The notes under the pieces are model-generated. The model did no database searches. It was not told where the DNA came from and was given only the letters and a program-made list of their open reading frames with translations. The position numbers and the translations under genes are program-made. From Methylobacterium sp. Leaf465 (GTDB taxonomy: Bacteria; Pseudomonadota; Alphaproteobacteria; Rhizobiales; Beijerinckiaceae), in the NCBI RefSeq assembly GCF_001424705.1, contig NZ_LMRA01000046.1, forward strand, positions 1,192-65,191: 64,000 bases of DNA, written 5' to 3'. Of the stretch, positions 39,601 to 48,792 are shown piece by piece (position 1 is the stretch's first letter; each line of letters begins with the position of its first letter).

Positions 39601-39728
39601 ACCCTCCCCCCCTCAGCGGGGGAGGGTGCCCACGGAGTGGGCGGGAGAGGGAGCAACCTCTCCGGATACGGCGCTTCCCTCATCCGACCCGCTGCGCGGG
39701 CCACCTTCTCCCGCTGAGGGGAGAAGGG
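39601..39728. repeat. Palindromic intergenic repeat between gcvH and gcvP
   Basis: Two hairpins of related sequence bound the element. The left is ACCCTCCCCC...GGGGAGGGT (39601-39627) and the right is CCTTCTCCC...GGGGAGAAGG (about 39704-39727), each with a CTCAGC or GCTGA-type loop. Between them is an imperfect palindrome with GGGCGGGAGAGGG and GACCCGCTGCGCGGGCC. The layout resembles REP/BIME-like intergenic palindromes. A shorter relative is at 62320-62343. It interrupts the gcv operon and may modulate the gcvH to gcvP ratio. Confidence 0.75.
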
Positions 39729-39771
39729 ATGCGACGGCACAGTCCAGATCATTTACAATCCGAGGTCCCCC

Positions 39772-42618
39772 ATGACCACCGACCGCTACGACCCTCACGA
39801 CTTCGCCAACCGCCGCCACATCGGCCCGACGACGCAGGAAATCGAGGCGATGCTTGGCGTCGTCGGCGCCGAGAGCCTGCATACCCTGATGGACGAGACC
39901 CTGCCGGCCGACATCCGGCAGAAGGAGCGCCTCGATTTCGGGGTCGCCATGACCGAGCGCCGGGTGATCGAGCACATGCGGGGCATCGCCGACAAGAACC
40001 GGCTCCTCGTCTCGCTGATCGGGCAGGGCTACCACGGCACCACCATGCCGCCGGTGATCCAGCGCAACATCTTCGAGAACCCGGCCTGGTACACCGCCTA
40101 CTCGCCCTACCAGCCTGAGATCAGCCAGGGCCGGCTCGAGGCGCTCCTGAACTTCCAGACCCTGGTCTGCGACCTGACCGGCCTCGACATCGCCAACGCC
40201 TCGCTCCTCGACGAGGCCACCGCCGCGGCGGAGGCCATGGGCATGGCCCAGCGCATCGCCGGCTCGGGCCGGACCGCGTTCTTCGTCGATGCCGAGTGCC
40301 TGCCCCAGACCATCGCGGTGCTGCGCACCCGCGCCGCGCCGCTGGGCTGGACCGTCGTGGTCGGCGATCCGGCCAAGGACCTCGACCCCGCCCAGGTCTT
40401 CGGGGCGATCTTCCAGTATCCCGGCGTCTGCGGCGGCATCCGCGACCTGACCCGGCCCATCGCCGACCTGCACGCGGCCGGCGCGGTCGCGGTGGTGGCG
40501 GCCGACCCCCTGGCACTGACGCTGCTCACATCGCCGGGCGAGATGGGCGCGGACATCGCCGTCGGCTCAATGCAGCGCTACGGCGTGCCGATGGGCTATG
40601 GCGGGCCGCACGCCGCCTACATGGCGACCCGGGACGCGCACAAGCGCACCCTGCCGGGCCGCCTCGTCGGGGTCTCGGTGGATGCCCGCGGCAACCGCGC
40701 CTACCGCCTCGCGCTCCAGACGCGCGAGCAGCACATCCGCCGCGAGAAGGCGACCTCGAACATCTGCACCGCGCAGGTGCTGCTCGCGGTCATCGCCGGC
40801 ATGTACGCGGTCTTCCACGGCCCGCGCGGGCTGAAGGCCATCGCGGCCCGGGTCCATCGCGACGCCGTGCGCCTCGCCGCCGGGCTGGAGGCCCTCGGCT
40901 TCACGGTGGAGCCGGAGCACTTCTTCGACACGATCACCGTGCGGGTCGGCGCCTTCCAGGGCCTGATCCTGGGACAGGCGGTGGCCAACGGCGTCAACCT
41001 GCGGACGGTGGGCGACGACCGCATCGGCATCACGGTGGACGAGCGCACCCGGCCCGACATCCTCCAGACCGTCTGGCGCGCCTTCGGGGCGAAGGACCCG
41101 GCCTATGACGAGGCCTGGCCGGAGCACCGCCTGCCCGCCGCGCTGGTGCGGACCTCCCCCTACTTGACGCATCCGATCTTCCAGATGAACCGGGCCGAGA
41201 GCGAGATGACGCGCTACATGCGCCGCCTCGCCGACCGGGACCTGGCGCTGGACCGGGCGATGATCCCACTCGGCTCCTGCACGATGAAGCTCAACGCCAC
41301 CGCCGAGATGCTGCCGATCTCCTGGCCGGAATTCTCGGAGATCCATCCCTTCGTGCCGGCGGACCAGGCTGAAGGGTACCAGGCCCTCATCGGAGATCTG
41401 TCCGAAAAGCTCTGCGCCATCACCGGCTACGACGCGATCTCGATGCAGCCGAATTCCGGGGCTCAGGGCGAGTATGCCGGGCTCCTGGCCATCCGGGCCT
41501 ATCACCGCGCGCGGGGCGACGCGCACCGGACCGTCTGCCTGATCCCGTCCTCGGCCCACGGCACCAACCCGGCCTCGGCGCAGATGTGCGGCATGAGCGT
41601 CGTGGTGGTGGGCGCCGACGCGCAGGGCAACGTCGACCTCGACGATTTCCGCCGGAAGGCCGAGTTGCATTCCGAGACGCTCGCCGCCTGCATGATCACC
41701 TATCCGTCGACCCACGGGGTGTTCGAGGTGCAGGTGCGCGCGATCTGCGACATCGTCCACGGCCACGGCGGACAGGTCTACCTCGACGGGGCCAACCTGA
41801 ACGCCCTGGTGGGCCTCGCCCGCCCCGGCGATATCGGGGCCGACGTCAGCCATCTCAACCTGCACAAGACGTTCTGCATCCCCCATGGCGGGGGCGGCCC
41901 CGGCATGGGACCGATCGGCGTCAAGGCGCACCTGATCCCGTTCCTGCCCTCCGACCCGCGTACCGGAGAGGCGGGTGCGGTCTCGGCGGCGCCCTACGGC
42001 TCGGCCTCGATCCTGCCGATCTCCTGGAGCTACTGCCTGCTCATGGGCGGGCGCGGCCTGACCCAGGCGACCCGCATCGCCATCCTGAACGCCAACTACA
42101 TCGCGGCCCGGCTGAAGGGCGCCTACCCGGTGCTGTATTCCGGCGCCCAGGGCCGGGTGGCGCACGAGTGCATCATCGACGTGCGGCCGTTCCAGAAGAG
42201 CGCGGGTGTCAGCGTCGAGGACATCGCCAAGCGCCTGATCGATTGCGGCTTCCACCCGCCGACCATGTCCTGGCCGGTGGCCGGCACCCTGATGATCGAG
42301 CCCACCGAATCCGAGACCAAGGGCGAGATTGACCGCTTCTGCGAGGCCATGCTGGCGATCCGCGAGGAAATCCGCTCCATCGAGGACGGGCGGATGGACA
42401 GGGCCAACAATCCCCTGAAGCACGCGCCCCACACGGTGCGGGACCTCGTGGGAGCCTGGGAACGCCCCTATTCCCGCGAGGCGGCCTGTTTCCCGAGCGG
42501 AAGCCTGGGGATGGACAAATACTGGCCCCCGATCAACCGGGTCGACAACGCCTACGGCGACCGCAACCTCGTCTGCGCCTGCCCGCCGGTGGACTCCTAC
42601 AGCGAGGCGGCAGAGTAG
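39772..42618 (+). CDS. gcvP: Glycine dehydrogenase (decarboxylating), P protein
   Basis: P protein (948 residues, the single-chain form) decarboxylates glycine with PLP. The N-terminal half contains [19 protein letters not shown] and [20 protein letters not shown]. The C-terminal half carries the PLP lysine in [20 protein letters not shown] with the following glycine-rich loop. [15 protein letters not shown] and GTNPASAQM are also conserved. The length equals the family norm. It is third in gcvT-gcvH-gcvP, after a 182-bp gap holding a palindromic repeat. No gcvL gene is in the window. Confidence 0.97.
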   Translation: MTTDRYDPHDFANRRHIGPTTQEIEAMLGVVGAESLHTLMDETLPADIRQKERLDFGVAMTERRVIEHMRGIADKNRLLVSLIGQGYHGTTMPPVIQRNIFENPAWYTAYSPYQPEISQGRLEALLNFQTLVCDLTGLDIANASLLDEATAAAEAMGMAQRIAGSGRTAFFVDAECLPQTIAVLRTRAAPLGWTVVVGDPAKDLDPAQVFGAIFQYPGVCGGIRDLTRPIADLHAAGAVAVVAADPLALTLLTSPGEMGADIAVGSMQRYGVPMGYGGPHAAYMATRDAHKRTLPGRLVGVSVDARGNRAYRLALQTREQHIRREKATSNICTAQVLLAVIAGMYAVFHGPRGLKAIAARVHRDAVRLAAGLEALGFTVEPEHFFDTITVRVGAFQGLILGQAVANGVNLRTVGDDRIGITVDERTRPDILQTVWRAFGAKDPAYDEAWPEHRLPAALVRTSPYLTHPIFQMNRAESEMTRYMRRLADRDLALDRAMIPLGSCTMKLNATAEMLPISWPEFSEIHPFVPADQAEGYQALIGDLSEKLCAITGYDAISMQPNSGAQGEYAGLLAIRAYHRARGDAHRTVCLIPSSAHGTNPASAQMCGMSVVVVGADAQGNVDLDDFRRKAELHSETLAACMITYPSTHGVFEVQVRAICDIVHGHGGQVYLDGANLNALVGLARPGDIGADVSHLNLHKTFCIPHGGGGPGMGPIGVKAHLIPFLPSDPRTGEAGAVSAAPYGSASILPISWSYCLLMGGRGLTQATRIAILNANYIAARLKGAYPVLYSGAQGRVAHECIIDVRPFQKSAGVSVEDIAKRLIDCGFHPPTMSWPVAGTLMIEPTESETKGEIDRFCEAMLAIREEIRSIEDGRMDRANNPLKHAPHTVRDLVGAWERPYSREAACFPSGSLGMDKYWPPINRVDNAYGDRNLVCACPPVDSYSEAAE

Positions 42619-42697
42619 GGACCGCCCATCGCGCTCCCGGCCCACCCGGGACGGGCGCGCCCCTTCCGCGTGACGTCCGCTCGACAGAGCCCTCGGC

Positions 42698-42766
42698 CTA
42701 TCGCCAGTCGGGCAGCGTGATCGTCACCATCTTCCCAGTCAGAGGGTCAAAGATCGTCACTGTCAT
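42698..42766 (-). CDS. Putative 22-residue small protein
   Basis: A short ORF begins MTVTIFDPLTGKMV and ends LPDWR before TAG. It has an excellent ribosome binding site (GGAGG, 5 nt before the ATG). The alternation of hydrophobic and polar residues around a DPLTGK turn looks like a beta-hairpin rather than random high-GC translation. It is convergent with gcvP, 79 bp from its end. No function is proposed, and it could be spurious. Confidence 0.45.
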   Translation of the reverse strand: MTVTIFDPLTGKMVTITLPDWR

Positions 42767-43163
42767 GCCAGCCTCCACTGAAACAGCCGGAGACCTAGCC
42801 TTCTCCAGGATTGTGGCTGGAACTTGACTTTACAAAGATCAACAGACAACGATGCTGTTGATTGCCGTGGAATACATCCCAGTGCCCCATCGCGGCCCGC
42901 TTCCGCCACACGCCGCCGGTCTGAACCGGCCGGGCGGGACGCCGGAGGCCGAACGCGTTCAGGCGCAGCGGTCGCCCCCCCCGGAACAGCATGTTTTGAC
43001 GCCAATCCCATAAACGTCTAAGATCAACGCTATCCCAATACGGCAGGAAGAAATATTTATATCAATTGTCATCTGCATTGATCGCCCCGGCGTCGCCGCA
43101 CGAACTGATATTTGGGTTCGAAGAGGGCGTAATCCTTGGGCGAAGACGCTGGAGGACGCGCCC
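42767..43163. other. Intergenic stretch without recognised gene
   Basis: About 400 bp between the 22-residue ORF and the 52-residue ORF. Open frames here are short and lack similarity that I recognise. The part near 43045-43080 is AT-rich (GAAATATTTATATCAATTG) and could hold a promoter for the downstream + strand genes. Confidence 0.4.
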
Positions 43164-43322
43164 GTGACCCCTTCCCCCTTCATCCATCTCGACCTGGTAC
43201 GCCTGCCCGATGGCCGCGTGGGAGCCGTCGTGGGCGTCTGGAACCTGGGCGAAGCCTACGAGATCGACGTGGGCAACATCCGTGAGACCTGGTCCGCGGA
43301 CGATCTGGCCCCCACCGACTAG
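43164..43322 (+). CDS. Conserved-looking 52-residue hypothetical protein
   Basis: A GTG-started ORF of 52 residues is preceded by GGAGG eleven bases upstream. It contains FIHLDLVRLPDGRVGAVVGV and ends in an acidic SADDLAPTD tail. The pattern suggests a small beta-rich domain (DGRVGAVVG turn). It precedes the TM1410-like gene by 108 bp on the same strand. I do not recognise a family. Confidence 0.5.
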   Translation: MTPSPFIHLDLVRLPDGRVGAVVGVWNLGEAYEIDVGNIRETWSADDLAPTD

Positions 43323-43430
43323 GACGCCGGCCACGGGGCGCCCGATCCCGAGACCCGAAGGGGCCCGGCGCGCGCACGCCCTGACGCATCACCATCCGAG
43401 ATCTCGGAAAAACCCCAGGGAGGCACGGCG

Positions 43431-44681
43431 ATGCCCAAGACGGCCATGTATGTCCTGCAAGGCGTCGATCCGGCGGTGATCGCGGCTGCTCCGTTCGACG
43501 TGAAGGTGGTCGAGGCCTACACCGATGACGGGCGGATGTTCACGCCGGCCGAGGTGCAGCAGATGGGCGGCGGCCCGGGCCAGGCCCTGCTCCTCGGCTA
43601 TTTCAGCCTCGGGGAGGCCGAGGCCTACCGGGACTACTTCGCCACGATCCCGAGCGGAGCCCTCGGACCCGAGGACCCGAACTGGGCGGGCGATTTCGAA
43701 GTCGCCTACTGGACGCCGGAGTGGAAGGCCGTCGCCGAAGCCGCCATCGATCGGATGATTCAGGCGGGCTATGACGGCATCTACTTCGACGTGGTCGATG
43801 CGTTCGAATTGCCCTGGAGCCAGGCGCATGCCCCCGGGGGCGACGCCGCCGGTGCGATGCGGACGCTGGTCCAGGCGTTGAGCGCCTATGCCAAGGCCCA
43901 GGCCCCGACCTTCAAGGTCTGGGTCAACGGAGCGGAGGACCTGCTGACGGACCAAGCCTACGTCGACAGCATCGACGGGTTGTTCAAGGAGAACCTGTTC
44001 TACAACGATGACGGCTCCGCGAAGCGGCCCGCCGCCGAGACGCAGGCGAGCCTCGACCAGTTGAAGATCGCCCAGGATGCCGGCAAGGACGTCGTCGCGA
44101 TCGAGTACGTGACCGGGGCGCAGAAGGTCGCCGATGTCCACGCCAAGGCCGAGGCGGCCGGGATGGGAAGCTACGTCGCCAAGCTCGATCTCATCGGCGT
44201 CGACACCGAGGGCGTTCTGCCCGGCCAGGTCATGCACGATGACGGCATCCTGCGCGATGACGGCCCCGGCGACGCGGCGGTCTTGCCCGAGCCGACACCG
44301 CCCATGCCACCCTCCGCCACGCCGCCGCCCGTCACGACGACGCCCCCCGGTGAGGACGGCACCGCCACGCCGGTCGGACCCGACCACCACGCCGGTGGGC
44401 AGCAGGGGCACGGGGACCCCGCGGGCAGCGATGCCCACCGCTCGCTCGCGAGCGAAGCCGGCACCGACAGCTTCGTGTTCGTAGAGGGGGGCCAGGGACC
44501 GCGGGATCCGGCCGCCGACCTGCGTGTCGAGGCCACGGCCCTGATGGCCGGCGCCCCGGCGCCTCGATTGCACGAGACCGGCGATCCCGCGGACGGGACC
44601 GATCCCGGCGCGGGCATCGACGTCGCCCCGCATCAGGCCCCGCATGCGGGGCTGGCGCATCACGACATCCCGCTGTTCTGA
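43431..44681 (+). CDS. TM1410/GH114-like putative glycosidase with low-complexity tail
   Basis: This 416-residue protein has an N-terminal barrel-like domain of about 260 residues. LLGYFSLGEAEAYRDYFATI, DFEVAYWTPEWKAV and AGYDGIYFDVVDAFEL match the pattern of the TM1410-MJ1477/GH114 (endo-polygalactosaminidase-like) families, where the GxxLD/FD aspartate is a candidate catalytic acid. The next 155 residues are rich in Pro, Gly, Asp and His and look disordered. No N-terminal signal peptide is present. The tail contains DSFVFVEGG and ends HHDIPLF, a type reminiscent of C-terminal type I secretion signals (inference). Function: possibly polysaccharide hydrolysis. Confidence 0.68.
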   Translation: MPKTAMYVLQGVDPAVIAAAPFDVKVVEAYTDDGRMFTPAEVQQMGGGPGQALLLGYFSLGEAEAYRDYFATIPSGALGPEDPNWAGDFEVAYWTPEWKAVAEAAIDRMIQAGYDGIYFDVVDAFELPWSQAHAPGGDAAGAMRTLVQALSAYAKAQAPTFKVWVNGAEDLLTDQAYVDSIDGLFKENLFYNDDGSAKRPAAETQASLDQLKIAQDAGKDVVAIEYVTGAQKVADVHAKAEAAGMGSYVAKLDLIGVDTEGVLPGQVMHDDGILRDDGPGDAAVLPEPTPPMPPSATPPPVTTTPPGEDGTATPVGPDHHAGGQQGHGDPAGSDAHRSLASEAGTDSFVFVEGGQGPRDPAADLRVEATALMAGAPAPRLHETGDPADGTDPGAGIDVAPHQAPHAGLAHHDIPLF

Positions 44682-44696
44682 GCGGGACGCCGCGCC

Positions 44697-45233
44697 TCAG
44701 CCCGCGTGGCCGGGAATCCGTGCCGGAAGCACGGATACCGGCGGGGTGGTGCGCTTGGCCTTGGCCACCGCGATCGTGCCGCCGTCGAGGGTGACGAAGC
44801 GGATGCCTCCGCCCCGCAGGGTGTCGACCACGAGGCGGTAGCTGCGCCGGGCGACGTCCTGCGGTTCCAGCTCGATGCGCTTGATCGTCGAGATCGAGAG
44901 GCCGCTCTCCAGGGCGAGATCGGACATCGACCAGTTGAGCAGGGCTCGCGCGGCCCGGAGATGATCGGGCGTCAGGCTCCCGGTCGCGGCGATGTCACGC
45001 TCCACCGACAGCAGGGCCGACCTGCCGAGCTCCTCGCAGAGGGTCGAGAACACGATCTGGCCGAGACGCCTCTGCAATTCGTCCTCGAGGCCCGCCGGAT
45101 CGGCGATGGCGATCGACGCGGGCGGCGCGTCCCCTGTGCCCGGACCGGCTCCCTCGGGGAAGACTCGCGGCGCGACGGTCCGGTCCCGATTCAAGTTTTC
45201 CAGCCAGGCAAGCGTGGGTTCAGTACAGGGCAT
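44697..45233 (-). CDS. XRE-like helix-turn-helix protein
   Basis: The C-terminal half of this 178-residue protein carries an XRE-type helix-turn-helix, LTPDHLRAARALLNWSMSDL followed by ALESGLSISTIKRIE. The N-terminal half has no recognised domain (EDELQRRLGQIVFSTLCEEL may be a helical dimerisation region). The tail contains GIRFVTLDGGTIAV, frequent in short proteobacterial XRE regulators. It is convergent with the glycosidase-like gene and likely a transcriptional regulator with unknown targets. Confidence 0.78.
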   Translation of the reverse strand: MPCTEPTLAWLENLNRDRTVAPRVFPEGAGPGTGDAPPASIAIADPAGLEDELQRRLGQIVFSTLCEELGRSALLSVERDIAATGSLTPDHLRAARALLNWSMSDLALESGLSISTIKRIELEPQDVARRSYRLVVDTLRGGGIRFVTLDGGTIAVAKAKRTTPPVSVLPARIPGHAG

Positions 45234-45573
45234 CTGGCGACACGTGTGATGGCAACATCAGGAAAGGTTTGCAAAAGAGGAGCGGAACTATCGGCACTGT
45301 GCTGCAGCAACAGATACGACCGCGATCGCAGCTCCAAATCGATCAATTTCGCGCAAGACATTCGAAGTCTACCCCACAGCTCCATCGCGTTTTCGGTGTT
45401 CTCTTGCAGGCGAAACGACGCTGACTGAAATTCTATCAAATGACTGAAACTGTCAAATTTTCGCAAACATGATACGGTCGCGCGCGATCCCGATAGAGAC
45501 GCCTGATCGCCGCTCCGATGAATGGCGAAGGCCGATTCGCAGCCGGCACCGTCGCCAAGTCGTTCCGGACGCC
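45234..45573. promoter_or_regulatory. Intergenic region with direct repeat TGACTGAAA
   Basis: A 340-bp gap upstream of the XRE-like gene. It is AT-richer than its neighbours and contains TGACTGAAA twice (45422-45430 and 45441-45449), 19 bp apart on the same strand. These could be operator half-sites of the adjacent regulator. No gene is seen. Confidence 0.4.
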
Positions 45574-46572
45574 TCAGAGGGCGCGGCCGGTGCGGCGGGT
45601 TTCCGTCGGCGTGCGGCCGTACTGGCGGCGATAGCGCTGGCCGAAGTCGCCCATATGCACGAAGCCCCAGGAGCGGGCGATCTCGGCGACGGACAGGGAC
45701 GCCTTAGCGGGCGACATCAGGTCCTGATGGACCTGCGCCAGGCGCCGCTCGAGGATGACCTGGACCGGCGTGCGCCCCAGGTCCCGGCGGAACCGGTTCT
45801 GAAGCGAGCGCACGCTGATCCCCGCCACCGCCGCGATGTCGGCCAGGGTCAGGGCCCGCGAGAGATTCGCCTCGATGTAGTCGAGCGCCCGGCCGAGGCT
45901 GCGGGAGGGGATATCCTGCGCCTGGGACGGCGCGGGAGCGTCGCGTCGGGGCCAGGCCGACAGCAACTGGTAGCTCAGGACCTCCTTGAGGAGCTGAAAG
46001 GTCAGGTCGTCGTGGCACTCGATTGCCTGGATCTGCTCCTGAACCCGCCGCAGGGTGAGAAACAAGGCCATCATGGCGGGGGTCGCCACGGAGGCCGTGG
46101 GCGTGAGATCCGGCAGGGTGCCATCGCTGCGGCCCGTCAGGGCCGCATGGGCGGCCGTCAGCACATCAACACTGAACGTTCCGCTGACCGCGCTGAACGC
46201 GCCGTAGGCCTGGACCTCCCGCAGGTCGCTGAAATTGACGAGGGTCGCATGGGTCGGAACGCCGTCGACGTCTCCGGATCGGCGCCGATAGATGATGTGG
46301 CCGCTCGTCACGAAGCGGATCGTGATCAGCTGTGCGTTGTACTTGGGTTCCGTCACGAAGCCGCTGGACGAGCGGGTCTCCCACAGGCTGAAGGCCTTGC
46401 TCTGCGTCCCTGCGATCGCGATGTCGGGCGCGGTCGAACGCAGGATGTCGAAATTGACCGCGAGTCCGCCGCGATCGTTGAACAACTGGAGCTGTCGCAT
46501 CGAGGCGATGCTGGCGACGAACCGCCCCTGGGAGCGCCAGGTGACCGGCTCGGGACGCGTATGACCCGTCAT
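45574..46572 (-). CDS. AraC-family transcriptional regulator
   Basis: This 332-residue regulator has an N-terminal cupin-like sensor domain (AraC-binding-like, with IRFVTSGHIIYRRRSGDVDG). The C-terminal double helix-turn-helix reads LTLADIAAVAGISVRSLQNR and SVAEIARSWGFVHMGDFGQR, followed by the signature YRRQYGRTPTETRR. The domain order and length are standard for the family. The start is ATG at 46572; a GTG at 46605 would add 11 residues. The effector is unknown. It is divergent from ogt. Confidence 0.9.
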   Translation of the reverse strand: MTGHTRPEPVTWRSQGRFVASIASMRQLQLFNDRGGLAVNFDILRSTAPDIAIAGTQSKAFSLWETRSSSGFVTEPKYNAQLITIRFVTSGHIIYRRRSGDVDGVPTHATLVNFSDLREVQAYGAFSAVSGTFSVDVLTAAHAALTGRSDGTLPDLTPTASVATPAMMALFLTLRRVQEQIQAIECHDDLTFQLLKEVLSYQLLSAWPRRDAPAPSQAQDIPSRSLGRALDYIEANLSRALTLADIAAVAGISVRSLQNRFRRDLGRTPVQVILERRLAQVHQDLMSPAKASLSVAEIARSWGFVHMGDFGQRYRRQYGRTPTETRRTGRAL

Positions 46573-46964
46573 GGCAACTTGCCCGATGCCCCCACCGTCC
46601 GACACGTCCTTCGGCGCGCTCTTCTCGGGATGCGTGCCAGGATGCGACCCCTGTTAGGCGAGGTACTTCCGCCTACGCAAATAATTTGCGCGAAATCCAC
46701 CCGAACGGTAAATCGCGCAGATCGTCCAACTCCGCCAAAACCAGTATCAACGCCAAAACCAAGAGTTGATAAATTGAAATTTTGAGTTGCAGATCGCTGG
46801 CATGACTGGTCCAAACGCGTCACGCGACGCTCCGCATCTGCCCGACGCACGGGTCCGGTCGCCTGACGACCAGCCCCAATCAATCTTGAGCGCAAAATGC
46901 GTGACCTCTGGAAATCCGACCCGAAAGAGAGCGAAGGTCAGGTCCCTCGCCGACGAGCCGCGCC
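46573..46964. promoter_or_regulatory. Divergent intergenic region with candidate operator
   Basis: About 390 bp between the AraC gene and ogt. It contains CGCCAAAACCA twice (46733-46743 and 46751-46761). Overlapping these is a 7-bp inverted repeat, TATCAAC (46745-46751) with GTTGATA (46765-46771). The segment is AT-rich and promoter-like. These repeats are candidate AraC-regulator sites, by position only. Confidence 0.45.
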
Positions 46965-47477
46965 ATGCCCGCAACGCGCTTCACGATCCTGCCGACCCCC
47001 ATCGGTCCGCTGGTCCTCGCCGGACCGGACGAACGCCTCGCCTGCATCGGCCTTCCCCGCGGCAAGGGCGCGGTGATGCCGGGTCCGGACTGGCACCGGG
47101 ACGACACCGCCTTCGCCCCGGCGCGCGCTCAGCTCGAAGCCTACTTCGACGGGCGCCTCATCCGCTTCGACCTCGCCCTCGCACCGCGCGGCACGCCCTT
47201 CCAGCACGCGGTCTGGCAGGCGCTTACCGAGATCCCGCCGGGGGAGACGATCAGCTACGGCGAACTCGCCCGCAGCATCGGCCGGCCGGGTGCCAGCCGC
47301 GCCGTGGGGGCAGCCAACGGCGCCAATCCCCTGCCCATCGTCGTGCCGTGCCACCGGGTCATCGGGGCCGGCGGCACCCTGACGGGCTTCGCCGGCGGCC
47401 TCGACATCAAGCGCTTCCTGCTGGCGCTGGAACGGGTCCCGGGCGCCGCGCCGGGCGGGCAGGCCAGCCTGTTCTGA
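46965..47477 (+). CDS. ogt: Methylated-DNA--protein-cysteine methyltransferase
   Basis: This 170-residue suicide repair protein takes O6-alkyl groups from guanine onto the cysteine of PCHRV, here in NPLPIVVPCHRVIGAGG near residue 130. The DNA-binding helix-turn-helix is in YGELARSIGRPGASRAVGAA, and the N-terminal ribonuclease-like domain contains FDLALAPRGTPFQHAVW. The length matches Ogt. It stands beside an AraC-family gene, a pairing that recalls the Ada fusion, but the AraC protein lacks the Ada methyl-phosphotriester domain. Confidence 0.94.
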   Translation: MPATRFTILPTPIGPLVLAGPDERLACIGLPRGKGAVMPGPDWHRDDTAFAPARAQLEAYFDGRLIRFDLALAPRGTPFQHAVWQALTEIPPGETISYGELARSIGRPGASRAVGAANGANPLPIVVPCHRVIGAGGTLTGFAGGLDIKRFLLALERVPGAAPGGQASLF

Positions 47478-47768
47478 GCCGGCCGCGACCGGACGGTCTC
47501 ACGCCGACGGCGCGCGGGAACGGCCCCATTCCTGCCACGTCCCCGAATCGGCTCGCAGCGCCTGCAACCCTGCGCTCGCCTTCGAGGCCTGCGCCAGGAT
47601 GCGGTGCGGCTCCCGCATCCGATCTGGCCGCCCGTGCAGCTTTCCTCGACGGTCGGGGCTCTCAGCGAGCTGGCGGCCACGACGTCGGCGCGGCGGAGCG
47701 CGTGATCCAGCGGAACGACGGCCGGCTCGGCGAGGCCGAACCGGCCGCGGTCCGGGCCTGACCGCCCG

Positions 47769-48512
47769 CTACTTCGGCAGGGCGTAGATGTTCACGTCGA
47801 GCTTCTCGTCGGCCTTGTCGTTCAAGTCCGTGACGTATTCCTCGATGAACTTGTCCTGCACGACGATGTCCTTGGCATCCAGGTAGGCGGTCAGGGTCTC
47901 GTAGGTGCCGTCGATCTCGTCGTAGGAGCCCTTGTGCGGGAAGCGCAGGGCGCGGCCGCTCGGCGTGGTGCCGAAGCGCAGGCCGTCGGCCTCGGCCGGC
48001 TTGGGGTCCGGCATCGCGGCGATCGGGATCATCGCGTCGTACTGGAAGCCGTCGTCGTCGGTCTTGGCGAAGACCGCGATCGGCCGGCCCACGGCCTGGA
48101 TGCCGGCCTTGGCGAGGTCGCCCTCGATGCGCTGGAACGCGGCCTTGAGGCTCGGCACCGCCTCCTCCCACTTCGTCCGCCCGGCGAGGATCGCTGCGGG
48201 CTTCGCGGGTAGCGAGACCTCGTCGACGTCGTTGGCGTCGCCGGGGGTGGCCACCAGGGTCTGCCGAGGTCCGGCCGTCGGCGTGGCGGAGGGCGCCGTT
48301 CCAGCCTGGGCCGGCACCGGGATGTCCGCCGTCCCGGGCGTCTTCGGATCGGGGTTGGTGGTGGTCGGCAGCGGGTTGGCCGCGGCCGGCGGCGTGACCG
48401 CCTGGGCCAGGACCGGTTTCGCGGCGCAGACGGTCGACAGCGCGACGCACCCGGCGAGCACCGTGGCGAGCGGCTTGAGGCTGGAGCGGGTCAAGAAGCG
48501 GGGACGGGTCAA
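47769..48512 (-). CDS. Secreted GyrI/effector-binding-like protein (TTG start)
   Basis: This 247-residue protein is best started at TTG 48512 (GGAG upstream), giving (M)TRPRFLTRSSLKPLATVLA. It then has a signal peptide (LATVLAGCVALSTVCAAKPV, cleavage near VLAQA). A Pro/Thr/Ala-rich linker of about 55 residues follows. The C-terminal domain (about 95-247) contains VGRPIAVFAKTDDDGFQYDA, MIPIAAMPD and GSYDEIDGTYETLTAYLDA. This is the GyrI-like/SOUL-type effector-binding fold. The role is unknown; such periplasmic versions are common in Rhizobiales. The open frame extends to 48908 upstream but is not coding by similarity. Confidence 0.75.
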   Translation of the reverse strand: MTRPRFLTRSSLKPLATVLAGCVALSTVCAAKPVLAQAVTPPAAANPLPTTTNPDPKTPGTADIPVPAQAGTAPSATPTAGPRQTLVATPGDANDVDEVSLPAKPAAILAGRTKWEEAVPSLKAAFQRIEGDLAKAGIQAVGRPIAVFAKTDDDGFQYDAMIPIAAMPDPKPAEADGLRFGTTPSGRALRFPHKGSYDEIDGTYETLTAYLDAKDIVVQDKFIEEYVTDLNDKADEKLDVNIYALPK

Positions 48513-48792
48513 GGCGGTGGCTCCGGATCGGCGCGGGGCGCATCGAATCGCACACCCCTGGGCCCGTGCGGAGAAACTAGGCGCGATGCCCGCGGCCGGC
48601 GAGACGTCCCGGGTGCCGCGCCGCACGAAGCCGGCAAGGCGCGGCGCTTCTGCAACGCAGCCGCGGCGCCGGGCCCCGTGCGTGCGCGGTCGCTTTGGCC
48701 TATAGCCCCACCAGGGCCGGTCGCCCTCGTGGGGGTCCGTCGACCCGCGCGATCTCGAGCCCCCCGGACGCACGACACAGAGACAAGGCGGC

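Noticed and set aside
39590-39771. CRISPR-like repeats between gcvH and gcvP
   Set aside because: The repeats are inverted, not direct, with no regular spacers, so they are a REP-like palindrome.
40567-42645. 692-residue minus-strand frame over gcvP
   Set aside because: gcvP on the + strand has the PLP lysine motif and full family length, so the reverse frame is a codon-bias artefact.
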